Shown piece after piece: positions 33,600 to 45,600 of a stretch of DNA of 64,000 bases. Under the pieces are notes generated by a model. That model was not told the DNA's origin, made no database searches, and saw only the letters and a program-made list of their open reading frames with translations. Position 1 is the stretch's first letter. Each line of letters begins with the position of its first letter. Source of the DNA: Celoporthe dispersa (Eukaryota > Ascomycota > Sordariomycetes > Diaporthales > Cryphonectriaceae); contig WAID01000011.1 of NCBI GenBank assembly GCA_016584495.1, forward strand, positions 496,001-560,000. The letters are read 5' to 3'. Both the position numbers and the translations under genes were made by a program.

Positions 33600-34406
33600 C
33601 TATCGCAGGAGCAGGGCGCAGAGTGCGACACTAAATGGTGTGTACACCGACCAGGCCATCGAGGCTCTGGACGAGCCCGACGTGGTATCGAACGGGCTTC
33701 CGCCGCCCCGGCCATCATCCGAGGTCGAGCTCGAGGTCGTCGTGGTGACTGCAGCAGCCGAAGACGATGTAGACGACGTAGACGACGTGGTGGACGTCAC
33801 GGCTGAGGTGCTTGAGTCATCCGACGTCGCGGAGGCAGTCGGCGCTGTGATCGTCAGGCTGCTGGTGGTGCCACCTGCCGAGGTCGAGGAGCTGGTCGAG
33901 CTTGTGGACCTGCTGGTCGTCGTCGAGCCTGGTATGGTGGTAAACGACCCTATGCTCCGTGAGGAGGTCGAGGCTTCCGACGCGGTGGTCGTAGCGGTCG
34001 TCTTAGTCGTCGATGTCTGCTGGGCGGCCGAGGAGGTTGTGCTTGTCGTCTGCGCCAGTGTGACCTGGTTCAACAGGCACGCATGTATGATGAGGGTTCC
34101 TGACTGTGCGAATCCCAGTACCGAGTTTGACGATGCATCCACGTTGTCACAGCTGTCCTCGACGTCGTCCTCGACATCCCTGATACCGCTCCGACAGTCA
34201 TCCGAGCAGGTCGACCCGGATGCAAAGTCGGCTGTGATACACCCTTGAATCGTCTCATGGTACACAGTATTACATGACGATGGGAGTACGCCGGCCTGGA
34301 TGGGCTGCAGGTCGTTGAGTGACACCGCGCATGCTGTCGATGCCACCATAAACAAGGCCCCCAATCTTGCCTTCCGCCGCCGCCTCGTCCGTGGCTGTCT
34401 GGCCAT
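33600..34406 (-). CDS. Secreted Cys-containing protein with Ser/Thr-rich stalk, probable GPI anchor
   Basis: Intronless, 268 residues. The N terminus has basic residues (RTRRRRKAR) followed by a hydrophobic segment, LGALFMVASTACAVS, acting as a signal peptide. Residues about 30-115 form a small domain with six or so Cys (PSSCNTVYHETIQGCITADF, STCSDDCRSGIRDVEDDVED, SCDN, HACL). This pattern occurs in uncharacterised fungal surface proteins. A long Ser/Thr-rich stalk (about 118-240) and a C-terminal hydrophobic stretch (WSVYTPFSVALCALLLR) preceded by small residues fit a GPI-attachment signal. Function unknown; a wall or plasma-membrane surface role is inferred. The opposite strand is also open over most of it because of the repetitive codons; I regard that as a shadow. 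Confidence 0.8.
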   Translation of the reverse strand: MARQPRTRRRRKARLGALFMVASTACAVSLNDLQPIQAGVLPSSCNTVYHETIQGCITADFASGSTCSDDCRSGIRDVEDDVEDSCDNVDASSNSVLGFAQSGTLIIHACLLNQVTLAQTTSTTSSAAQQTSTTKTTATTTASEASTSSRSIGSFTTIPGSTTTSRSTSSTSSSTSAGGTTSSLTITAPTASATSDDSSTSAVTSTTSSTSSTSSSAAAVTTTTSSSTSDDGRGGGSPFDTTSGSSRASMAWSVYTPFSVALCALLLR

Positions 34407-36824
34407 CCTGCGATTCGTCCTCGAGCTTTCGTGCCCTCCCCCGCTTCGGTCCCTTAAATTTCACAGCCCAGGTTCACACAGGTGTGCCTTGGGATGTGAG
34501 ATCATTCCAGCGTACAACGTTCGAGGCCAAATTTGCCCTTTGCTGATTCCCGCCGATGGCGGACTGGTTTTTGTGAGGTGGTATGTAGAGGAGGAAGCAG
34601 TGTCAGCCCCCCCTTCAGCCTCTTCCGGCGAGACTCAAGATCGAATCTGTTGCGGAGTAATGAGTCTCTAAAGAGCCGAGGACACCTCCTGATTTTGTTT
34701 GTGACGAACACGCCAGGGTTGAGGTCCGGTCCCTAAGTACGAGCACGGCGAAACGGGATGTGTGTCAGGACCTGCGGTGGCTTGCCCGGCATCCAGGTCT
34801 GACCAAGAGGATTGAGGAAACGTCCGCCCTTTGTAATCTCCCTCTGCTGTCGCGACTGCAAAGTGCTTTGTGGCTAATGCAGGCAGGCAGCCTTGATCTC
34901 GTTTTGGGTTTGTTTCTTTTCTTTCTTGCCCAGGTCACAAGGAGACGACCTTTGGGGGGGGGGGGGGGCAGGCAGACCGAAGAAGGCGTTCCGAGACGGT
35001 ATTAGACGACGACGAGAAGGTAAAGTCCCGACCGGGTGCCAAAAAAAAAATTTGAAATTCAGAGAACCAAGTTACAGGCGTGATGGTGGTCCGCAAAGAG
35101 GAGGATGTAGATGCAAGTAGAGAAGGATCTTGAGAGGGAGTTCTCTCTCTATACACGGTTCGGAAGGCTTTAGTGTCTGTGTGTTTTGTCTCTGACGCAA
35201 CAAGGGCTGGCCGCAGCAGCAGCAAGAGACTTGGCGGTGGATGACGATGAACAGAACACAGTTATGGGCGGAGGAGGAGGGGAGGGGTTTGTATGATGTT
35301 CGTCCGAAAATGGTGATGGCCGATGACGGTCAGTCAATCACTTGAGATGCAGCTCGGGGGGTGTGTTTGCTTCGAAACGGCCGCTCGCTTCGGCTGCAGG
35401 TGGCCACAGCAGGGAGAAGGCCAAGAGCATGAACGAGGAGGGCGACGGAGGAGGAACGCAGAGGGCAGATCCTGTACCTCTTGAGAGGATCAACTAAGTT
35501 CATTGTGGGAGGAAGTGACAAGTGACAAGAGGCAAGAGCAAGAACGAGAGCATAGTACTATGTACAGGGCAAGTATGGTACCAGTGTTTTAGGATCTGCA
35601 GCGGGAGGCGGCACCCAGGCACCTTACAACCAACCTTCTCGAGCCGAGCGATGCCCTCAAAAGACGACAGACGTCATGCCAGACCAACCTTTGTGTCCTC
35701 TGTTGCCTACAGTTTGGTTGCCTGAAGAAAAGAAAAAAAGAGGGGGAGAGGACGAGGCCCAACTACACGACCTTGACGACCCCTCCCAGGACAAGTTGTC
35801 AACCTACCAAGTAATCCCCCTGCTCAGCCTCTCCCTCTGCAGTCCCACCCCCCACACTGGCGCTACACGGTGGCAGCAGGTCGTGCAGGTGTAAGCCCCC
35901 TTCACCCCTCGGCCGGGTTTCAGCGGCCTCGTCCAGGCACTGCAGCACGGCCGGGCAGGGCGTGTCGCTCCCCAGCCCACAAACCAATCCGCGCAGGGCT
36001 AGTCGGCAGTTCGTCTGAGGATCTGAAACGCAAGCGCTGAAAGTCTGTTCGTTCGTTCGCCCCCTGCCGATCATGACGTGCTGGCTGATTGGTCGATGAT
36101 TTATTTTGCCACTGCCTCCTGTGCAGCAGAGTCACCCCCTCGTATTTTCGCAGCCACCATGCCACAAGCCACACATTCAGCATGTAGGGTCTCGAGCCAC
36201 TCTTTTCCTCGGGCGCATCCTGCACCGCACAGCGGCAATGTTCATAACCAATCGATCTTGCACCAGAATAACTGTTCATCGGCGCCTATTGTGATGATCC
36301 ATGTGGGGGGGGAGGGGAGTTCTCATTGATGTACGGTACAGTTGAAGAAGAAAAAAAAAGAGAAAGGTGGAGAATTTTCTCACCTTGGCGTTTACTTTAC
36401 TGGTGATGGGCTCGCATGAATATGTTTCGTCACAAAAAAAAGAGCAGGCAGCAGGCCTTTGATAGGGCGTTTATGCATGGCCATGTTCGTCGGCTGGCGA
36501 CAGGGCTACTTTGTTGCTGTGTTCAGGTTTCTATTGGGGATTTTCCCAGGGTGATGCCACGTGGAAACATCGACGCCCGGTTCAGAGACGGTTGAGTGGT
36601 GCGTGGGCACGACATCCAGGACATTGGGGGCCCAGGAGAGGACCAGTCGATCAAACATGCTCCGAGCTGGCGAGAGGCGGACGCCTGCGTGGATTTTGCT
36701 AGCACCTGCATAGGGGACTCAAGAAAACATCAGAAATCTATGTACGACTGAGCTGTTCTTTCGCCTGACTCCTGACACCAGTGCATTACTCGGTCACTTT
36801 ATCTCGGGGGGTTGAAGACGCCCT
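34407..36824. other. Intergenic, about 2.4 kb, no gene seen
   Basis: Short ORFs only, no domain. Homopolymers occur at 34957-34968 (G run) and 35041-35050 (A run). It holds the 5' flank of the surface protein gene and the 3' flank of the Ria1 gene. Confidence 0.55.
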
Positions 36825-39800
36825 CTACCTCTTCAAGGTCTTCTGCTTCTCAGCATTCACAGCAACCGTCCGCCCCTCGACCAGCATCCCCTTCTTCTTC
36901 CGGACCTTGTCCATATACCGCTTCGCAACATTCTCCTTGTCGCCAAACTCGCCGAGGTCCTCCATCTCCTCCTCCGTAAACGGCACCCAGAACGGATCCT
37001 CGTCCAGGATCTCGAAGCCCGCGAATATCAGCTGCGGCTGCGCCGCGCCCGATGTCCGCTTGCGCATCTCGTCTGCGAAGCCGAACGACTCGGCGACTGG
37101 TACCACGGACTGGATGGTGAAGAAGGGTGTTCCTTCTTTCATGGCCTCAGACAGGACGTGTCCGCGCCGCCGGGTGAGCACATCGTAGACGCGGCCTAAA
37201 ACCTCGGCTTTGAGAAAGTTAGCATATTTCTTCTTTGTGGGGGGCTTGAGCGGGAGCACGTACTGCTCGCCTGGATCTCGCACGAGTACATGGCCAGCAT
37301 CAGGCGGGGCGACCAGTCCAGAAAAGCCCTTGTGGATGGACTGCTGTGCCGTCTTGATAACCTCGCCCGTCAGGCGGCCGGTGTTCTCCCCAGCCAGAGC
37401 CTCCTCCTCCTGCGCCGTGATCGATATGTCCTCGATGAACACAGCGATGCCCTGCACAGGCTCGCGACAGAGCGGGCCCTGCGATGTCGCCAGCTGGAAC
37501 CCGTACTTGATCTTGTCGGACAGATGACGGCCAGACAGTTTCTCGTGGGCCTCAGGCTTCGCGTCCTCGCGCCTGTCCGTCTCAAAGGCCTTGGCCAGGC
37601 AGCCTTCCTTGGTGGCATCAATGAGCAGGTTGGCACCTACGCGCCGTGGACCAAAGTCGGAGATGCTGTCGACAATATTCTTGAACGAGTCTCTGCCCTT
37701 GCCCGTCTCCAGGACGGTCTTGAGCTGCGCCTTAAAGTCGTCCGGCGAGAGACATTTGGCCGCGGAGACATCAACATCCTCATCGAGACTCTCGTCATCA
37801 CTCCCTTCTTCGCTGTCCGCATTCGCATCAGCGTGGTTCGTGCCATTCGAGCTTGCCTTCTTAGAGTACAGATGCTTGATAGCACCGGCATTCTTCTCCA
37901 AAAAGTCAGTGACCTCGGCAGGGAGAGGTCGCACCCGCAGGGTCAGGGTGACCTGCTTGGAGCTTGTGACCCCGACGACGGCACCTCGGCCCAGCTCCTT
38001 GTTCGCTGGTGGCTTCATCTCCTCTGCCCGCACGATGGTTTCTTTGTATGGTACGATCGCCTCGCCGGCCTGGATCTCGCACCGCGCGAACCGCTCCCGT
38101 AGGTCTGTTAGACATCTTTCTAGGTGCAGCTCGCCCGCCGTCAGCAGTACGTGCTCCCCGCTGGAAAACTGCTCGTACTCAGCACAGGCATCGGCGTGGA
38201 CCAGCAGCTTCAGGCCCTCGATCATCTTGTCTAGGTCAGCGGGGTTGGCTGGCTCCAGTGCGACCCTAACGATGGGCTTGCCGCCCAAGCTACCCACACC
38301 TGCGAGGTTGACAGCGCCCTCCAGCTGCGAGCAGAGAGTCCCGGTCTTGAGGATGCCGGAGTCTCCCAGACCACCAATACCAAACACAACGCCTGCGGGA
38401 ACGCTGTCGAGACTCTCGAGACTTCGGCCCATGAGCATGTACAGAGCCGAGACGGTGACTTTCTTGGGGACTGGCTGATGATGTGGGTTCGCGGGGGAGA
38501 ATTTGGGCGGGAGAACATAAATCTCATCGCCGACGGAGAGCACACCAGAGTAGATGCGTGCAAACCCGATCAGGTGCTCAGGGTCAACCTTTTGCTCTTC
38601 AGGCGCAGGCTCGTCCTCATCCAAGGTAGCACTATCGAGCGCCTGAGCGAGGTGGTCGACAGGATCACGGTTCTCGATGGCAGCCTGTGCACGGGCAGCC
38701 TCTGCTCGCTTCTTCCGCGCCATCTCTCTTGCCTCTTCTGGGCTGAGCTGACCGCGGCGCTTATTGTGCGGCAGCTCGCTCTCAGGAATGGAGACCATCT
38801 TGCTGACGTACACGACCACAGGGTCAGCCTTCGACTGCTTAAAATGCAACATTGCGTCGCGGATCTCAGGGGCGATGTGTTCCCCGCCGGGCGAGTCGTC
38901 GAGCAGCTCTGGTAACCTCTCTCCCTGTGCGCTCGGAGGAGATGGCAGTGACTCCACCACAGAGACAAGCAGGGCGACGGATAGTGGTAGCCAGGATGAG
39001 AAGACCGTAGTAAGCAGCGTCCGAGGGTCTCGAGAGTTTAAGATATGGCGGGGTATTGTGATGTTGAGAGACTTGGTGATCTTCTCCAGCATGGCGGTGT
39101 CCCCTCTTCCGTTGTCGCCGCCGATGGTTGCCGTGTATACCGCCCAGACTTGTTCCAAGACAAGCTGAACAAACAGAGGCTTCAGATTCCGGCCCCTTAG
39201 ATGCTTCTGGCCTAGGACTTTCTTGGTCTTGGGATCCAGATAAAAGTTCCCCCACAGCACCTTCTCCAGACTGCTTCGTTTGATCCCCAGCTTCTTCTCG
39301 TATAGTGCCGCGAACTGTCGTACCGTAAAGGCCCAGCCGTCGATGGCGCTGCCGAATATGACGTTGTTCTTCTCAGGCGCAAAGTAGAGGTCCTCGTCGT
39401 CTCGCTCTTCGAACTGCAGCTCGCCGGATTCGTTCTGCTGATCGGCCAGCTGTGCCTCCTTGGCAGCCGCGGCCTTGACCATCTCCTCGATCCTCTCCCG
39501 CCAGTTGAGGTCTTCTTCCATACGCTCGCCCTGGAAGAAGCTGCCGAGGACAGCATTGACCTGCTCGAGCAGCTTGCTCAGATGCACAAATGCCTCGCCT
39601 GGTGTCATCTTCAACTCGGTGATGAGCCGGTCCATCTTGTTGATGACCAGGAGGGGTTTAAGCTTCTCTTCCCAGGTCTGCCGCAGCACGGTCACGGTCT
39701 GACTGCAGACGCCCTCCACGGCATCCACCAGCACCACAGCCCCATCGCATAGCCGCGAAGCCGTCGAAACCTCGCTGCTGAAGTCGATGTGTCCGGGTGA

Positions 39801-40175
39801 GTCAATCAGATTGATGAGGTACTCCTTCGCCTCTGGTGCTGCGTCTGGGCTCGACCTCCTCAGCATGCTGAAGTAGAGAGATATGGCTGAGGACTCCATT
39901 GTGATGCCTCGTTGCTGCTCATCCGGCCGAGAGTCTAGGTAGCGCACCTTGCCTGCGAGCTTTGGTGAGATGATGCCGTTGGTGGCGAGGAGGGCGTCGG
40001 TGAGCGATGTCTTGCCATGGTCCACGTGGGCAAGAATGCATATCTAGGCTGCTGTCAGACTCATGTCGTCTGGGAACAGGAAGGGAGTTCTAAGTGAGCT
40101 GTGTAGACTTACATTGCGGACGTTCTCCGCGTGCTGCTGCAGGTTTGCCAGCTGCTGCGGGCTGACGACGGGCAT
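36825..40175 (-). CDS. RIA1: Ribosome assembly GTPase Ria1/EFL1 (EF-2-like)
   Basis: Two exons: 40113-40175 (21 codons, MPVVSPQQLANLQQHAENVR) and 36825-40043. The 69-nt intron has GTAAGT, branch CTGAC and TAG. The protein of 1093 residues is a translational GTPase that acts with Sdo1/SBDS to release Tif6/eIF6 from late pre-60S ribosomes in the cytoplasm. GTPase motifs: AHVDHGKT (26-33), RGITME (65-70), DSPGH (101-105), NKMD (155-158). Long EFL1-type insertions with charged segments (for example MARKKRAEAARAQAAIENRD) distinguish it from EF-2. EF-2-like domains III-V follow, ending in FTEEEMEDLGEFGDKENVAKRY without a signal peptide. Length matches yeast Ria1 (about 1100). The gene is divergent from eIF3l with 729 bp between the start codons. 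Confidence 0.95.
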
Positions 40176-40904
40176 CTTGGCTCACCAGGCTACACAGCCT
40201 GCAAAGTATACAACAATATGCTACAGAATACAGAGAGAGAAAAATAATGGAATGCAAAAGATCTATGGGGTATCAAGTTCTTATGTGTCACCGGTGAATG
40301 AAAGTACTGGTATGTTCAGTCTGGCTGAGAGTCAAGTCGTATTTGGCATCAGAATGAGCCATCTTATATACGATGGTGGCAGCTAAAGAGAGAGAGAAGG
40401 GCAGGGGAGGGTAGGGTGGTGGGGCAGAAAAAAAAAGTCACTTGTGCTAGTACACCATCAGGGCCTGCAGCCTAAACACTACCACTTTTCTTAGGCTGTC
40501 TACTTTCATGCAGCAGGCGCCCTGGAATGGTACCCCGCCATCAAAGAACAATCGCTGGCCAGAGAGACTTTGTCTCGACTTTACCGCAACAAAAGGTCAA
40601 CTCTATGTTGATAAAAACAAGAAAACTCTCTTCGAGACTAGAGAATACCATCTCTCTCGTTCTGGACGGCTTTTTAGCACGATCTCCCTCTTGAACTGCG
40701 GCCGAACCCCTGTCGCGAACACGGCCGACCCCCTCTGCGCCTTGGGTGAGCCGGCATCTCTCTAGCGAGGTTTTGCAGCTATCGGCGATCGCACAAAAGA
40801 GACCCAGATTTTTCGTCTCGACCGAAATCTCTACAAATCCACCACCCCGCGACGCCATCCCTTCCGCGTCCAACCACGAGGCCACCAGGACGACAACGGC
40901 AAAG
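40176..40904. promoter_or_regulatory. Bidirectional promoter region of Ria1 and eIF3l
   Basis: 729 bp between two divergent starts, both encoding translation/ribosome-biogenesis proteins. It has CT- and GA-rich stretches and an A-rich run at about 40428-40435. No individual element can be assigned with confidence. The region is otherwise gene-free. Confidence 0.5.
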
Positions 40905-42623
40905 ATGGCTACCTACCAGAACGGCGCAGCTGCTGCGCGAGCTCTCGACGACAGCGACGTGGAGGAGGAGGCCCTGGTCGCCGACTACCAGGAGCAGGTT
41001 CAGTACGAGGATGGCATGGAGCTCGAGCAGGTCAGCTCCCTGACCATGGCCCAGCAGACCGACGATATCCAGTCGCGACTTGTCTCGGCCGCCCAGCCCC
41101 TCGACTTCGCCGCCCCTCTCGAGGTCAAGTTCCAGAGCTACGACTCCTACTGCAGCCTGTTCCACTTCATCCTCAACTCAGAAGGCCCCGTCGACCTCGA
41201 GCCTCCATCCGTAAGTTGACACCTGCCTGCCTGCCTGCCTGCCTGCCTGCACACCTGCGCGCGGGACGGGGAGACAAAGGCCCGGCCACGTGCGTACGTA
41301 CAATACTAACACGAGAGGGCTGTGTTGCATTAGTACTACTGGGCGTGGGATGTCATCGATGAGTTCATCTACCAGTTCAACACCTTCTCTTCCTACCGCC
41401 TGCGCCTTGCCCGGCAGGCCAACAACGAGGAGGAGGTCCAGATCCTGCGCGAGAACCCCAACACATGGGGCTGCTACAGCGTCCTCAACGTCCTCTACTC
41501 CCTGATCCAGCGGTCCAACATTACCGAGCAGCTCGCCGCCAGCCGCCGCAATGAGGACCCCATGGCCGTTGCCGGCGAGTACGGCACCAAGAACCTGTAC
41601 CGCATGCTTGGATACTTCTCCATCATCGGTCTCCTGCGCGTCCACACCCTCCTCGGCGACTTCAGCCTCGCCCTCAAGACCCTCGACGATATCGAGCTGA
41701 ACAAGAAGGCCATGTTTGCCAGGGTCATGGCTGCTCACTTCTCCACCTACTACTATGTCGGTTTCTCCTACATGATGATGCGCCGCTACGCCGACGCCAT
41801 TCGCATGTTCAGCCACATCCTCGTCTACATCTCCCGGACCAAGAACTTCCAGAAGAATGCGCAGTACGACAACCTCACCAAGGTCAGTAGCGGCACTCTT
41901 GCCCCCGATTCCCTCTTTGTCGGGTACTCCCCATCAGAGACTAACCACCATTTTCTCCCCCCCCCCCCCCACAATAGAAAAATGACCAGATGTACGCCCT
42001 GATCGCCATCTGCGTCGCCTTCCAGCCCACCCGCCTGGACGACACCATCCACACCGCCCTGCGCGAGAAGTACGGAGACCACATGATCAAGCTGCAGCGC
42101 GGCGGGGCCGAGTCCCTCCCCGTCTTCGAGGAGCTGTTCAGGGCCGCCTGCCCCAAGTTCATCTCCCCCGTGCCCCCAGACTTCGACAACCCAGAGGCCA
42201 ACATCGACCCTGTGGAGCACCACCTGTCCGTCTTCATGGACGAAGTCAAGACCAACATGTGGGGCCCCACCCTCAAGTCGTACCTCCGCCTGTACACGAC
42301 CATGGACCTCAAGAAGCTGGCCGGCTTCCTCGACGTCCAGACCGAGGAGCTCCGCTCGTGGCTGCTGGTCACCAAGCAGCGCACCAAGCAGCTGCGCTGG
42401 AACGAGCGTGCCCTGCTGGAGGGTGACTTGGTCAATGTCAGCGACCTGGACTACGCCATCTCGGGTGTAAGCAGATTTGTTCCCCTCGTGTCCCAAGTCC
42501 CGGCGCTGTTGTGCTGTCGTGCTAACGCAGGCCCTCCAGGATCTCATCCACATCTCCGAGGCCAAGGTCGGCCGCAAGCTGGTAGACTGGTACCTGCGCA
42601 ACCTGAGCCGCACATACGTATGA
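40905..42623 (+). CDS. EIF3L: Translation initiation factor eIF3 subunit L
   Basis: Four exons (40905-41210, 41334-41882, 41978-42466, 42540-42623), all joined in phase 0, give 475 residues. Introns: GTAAGT...ATTAG with ACTAAC branch, GTCAGT...AATAG, and GTAAGC...CCAG with CTAAC branch. This non-core subunit of eIF3 supports 40S recruitment of mRNA in the cytoplasm. An acidic leader (DDSDVEEEALVADYQEQVQY) precedes the conserved body: YYWAWDVIDEFIYQFNTFSS, GYFSIIGLLRVHTLLGDFSL, VGFSYMMMRRYADAIRMFSH, MYALIAICVAFQPTRLDDTI, and the PCI-like end DLIHISEAKVGRKLVDWYLR. The last acceptor could also be nine bases upstream, adding three residues. A (CTGC)n repeat sits in intron 1. Confidence 0.96.
41223..41250. 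repeat. (CTGC)n tetranucleotide repeat in eIF3l intron 1
   Basis: Seven consecutive CTGC units immediately downstream of the donor site of the first intron. Confidence 0.85.
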
Positions 42624-45600
42624 GGTATCGGTGGAGCGATGTTCTCCAGCGCCCACTGATGGCTGTCCTTCCGAGTCGTTACATATCGGTATTGGTTGCG
42701 ATAAGGGAAGAGGGAACTAGCGGATACAGAGGCAGGTCATCCTGCATTACACGGGCGTTTCGGTATTAGGAGGGTGGGAGACGGCTTAAATAGGATCACG
42801 GAAGGTTTCTAACGGAATCAAGCTTGATGGTCGGACGAAGAAAGAAAAGAGAACCAAAAAAAAAAAAGAGAGAGAAGAGAGAAGAGTGAGTGACGAGGGC
42901 CAAGACGGAGAAGCTATGGTGCAATTGAAGGACCTACCAAAAGCTGCGTCACGGGATCTGAGTTTCCAGCAGCTCAGGTGTTCTTCCTAAGTTGCAGGCG
43001 ACGGGCTCATCAACCCAATCGTGATGGCGGTCTTGGGTGCGGATTGTACGATGGCCGTCTTCAGCCAGCAGGTACGAGCGGAGGGCCAGGCCAGCATAGA
43101 GACCCGGGGCAGAATTCACAAAACCACATAACAAACAACATGAAAATTCGGTATGATTGAGAGAGTGTTTCCTCCCTGTATGGTACTAGCCATATGTGTG
43201 CTCCTCTGCAAGTTGTCAGAATGTGACGTGTTGCTTGTGAGATTTGACAAGACCGCGCCCGCCGTCTTTGTGCAGAACCAAAACCATGATTCCGCTCAAC
43301 AGTAGTAAGCTGCACGTATGAGGTCGGCTACCACCCTAGGGTAAATAACATACCCCGATCTAGCCGACCCTGAGAGAAGAGATACCTCCTCGGAGCTCAC
43401 CTGTGTGGGTAAAAAAAAAAAAAGACACAAAGAGGGTGACGAGGGAGGCCTCCCAAGGAACACGAGAGAGGGACGAGTCGATCCAAGGGTGAGCGCGGCG
43501 CCTGTAGTGAAAGGCGAGAGGTGATGTGATGTCTGTCTCTCACTCTCTCTGGCTGGGTGCCCGCCCGCCTGCCTGCATATGCCAAGGTGTACCATAGTAT
43601 CTTTTCCGCCCTTTTTTTTTCCAATTCTTTTAGGTCTCTGTACCGGCTCATCGGTCGGGGTCTGCCCACCCCCCCCCCCTTGGTTTGCCTCGTGTTCCGC
43701 CCGCTGATGATTCGGCTCCGAGGTGGAAAGATAGTGTATGCAGAGCTGGAGATCGCCACAAGAAGTGTGTGTTCCAGAAAAATGATTGTCCGCCGTTTTC
43801 CTTCGGCTCTAGAGGGGGTTGGTCCAGTATCCCTCTTGACTCTTGCGGAACGAGGCTTGCAGCCCTTTCCCGTCTCCTGTGTAGTATTTTACCATAGTAC
43901 CTGCGAGAGACATGTCCACGGCAGCATCCACCGCACGAGGCTAGTGCAACGTAACGAATCAGTGCAAGGGAGGGCAGGATGTTGTTTGTGAATGGGGTCC
44001 GTGACGATATCTCCAAAGGCGTGCATATACTGTACAACAAGGCATCTCTTGGCGCCCCGAATCCAACTGGATGGGAGCGGTATCGATCAGCTCGTGATGA
44101 CCATGTGCTCTTGGCAAACCACGGACGGGGGTTGTTTGTGAGTTGTGCACACACACACACACACATGCACAAAAGTACGTACCGTGGGTGTTAGGGTGAT
44201 CCTCTCTCTCTGCGTCTCCCTTCTCTATTATGTGTCCTTGTCTTTCTAAACAAGAGCATTAAAAAAAAAAACCAACCCCTGGCCAACCGGACTATTGATG
44301 GCCGCGGGGCGGGGGTCAAAATGTCGGCCCCTCCGGTAGACAGATCCACCGGAGACGACGTCCGTAGCCAGCCTCGTCAGGTCCCAGGGGGGCGGGGAGG
44401 GATGCTTCACATGTGCTCTGCCCAGAGTTTGTGAATGGAGAGAGAGAGACTTGGTGTCCTCGAAAGAGAGATACCAGCCCGGACAGGGTTCTTGCAAGCG
44501 TGATTACACTGTCACCCTCGTCCTGCAAGCCTTGCATATCCCGTGTTGCACAGGAACCTTGCTTCTGGCAGAGAACCACCCCTGCCCTCTCCCACCCTCA
44601 GTCTCTTCAGCCAACAGCAGCTGCTGGAGATGGAGGTGGACGAGTCATCACATGTCGTGCTTTTTAGTGGTTACGCGTTGATGTAGGACTGCAGACCAAG
44701 TTTGTGTTGCCCTTTTTTTTTCTTTTTCTTTTTCTTCTTCTTCTTCTCCGTCTTCCCTTTGTTAACCTTGTTCCCTGCCACCCCCCCCTGCGCGGCACCC
44801 CCTCCCACCCTGTTCTCCCAGGGCTGCTGGGTCGTGGTGCCACACCGGTGTCACCAAGGGAGTTCCCGTCCTTCGTTACTTTGTTTTTTCTTTTCTTTTT
44901 TCCTCTTCCTCCTACTTTTTGTCTCGGCCCCTCGCTTCCTTGCGCCCCGACCACAAGGTATGGGAAGGGTTCAGGGCCCGTCGAGGGGCCACGACCTCAA
45001 GAGGGCCCAATGGATAGGCCCAGAGCCCTGTTCTTCTGTGTAAGGGTAGGTAGGTCGTATTTATGGCTGATCCTCAGGGGTATTGATAAGCCTTGCGGGT
45101 GTCGTGCTTACTGTCCTCGTCAGCCAGGATGTGTTTGTCTCAGCTTTTTTGATATCTAGGACATATGGACATAGTGGCCTAGCTGTGCGGACTAGCATCA
45201 GATTGCCGTATGTACTCTTGTGGACCGGCTCGGTAGAATAGACAAGGGCAGAGAGGCAGGCAGGCAAGTACGTGGCCTATTGTCATGTGCTGTGTACTAT
45301 AGCAGGCCCGCCTTGGAAGTCAATGGATGGGCTGGCTCCACGCCGTCTGTCTGCCAAGATCGCCTTGTAGACGGATTATCCACCCGTCTGAGGGAGGGGG
45401 AGGCACCAGGAGGAGGAGGAGGAGGAGTAGGAGGTCCGACACCCAAGGGCCTCGTCCGCCTTCAGCTTCCTGTGCCCCTATCAGCTCGATCTGGGGTACG
45501 TAGGATATGGAGCCTGGCACTCACCTGGCGGCTGGGGACCCGGAGGAGGAGGAGGAGGAAGGGGAGGGGGGGCGATTCAATGTACTCTTGGCTATGCCGG

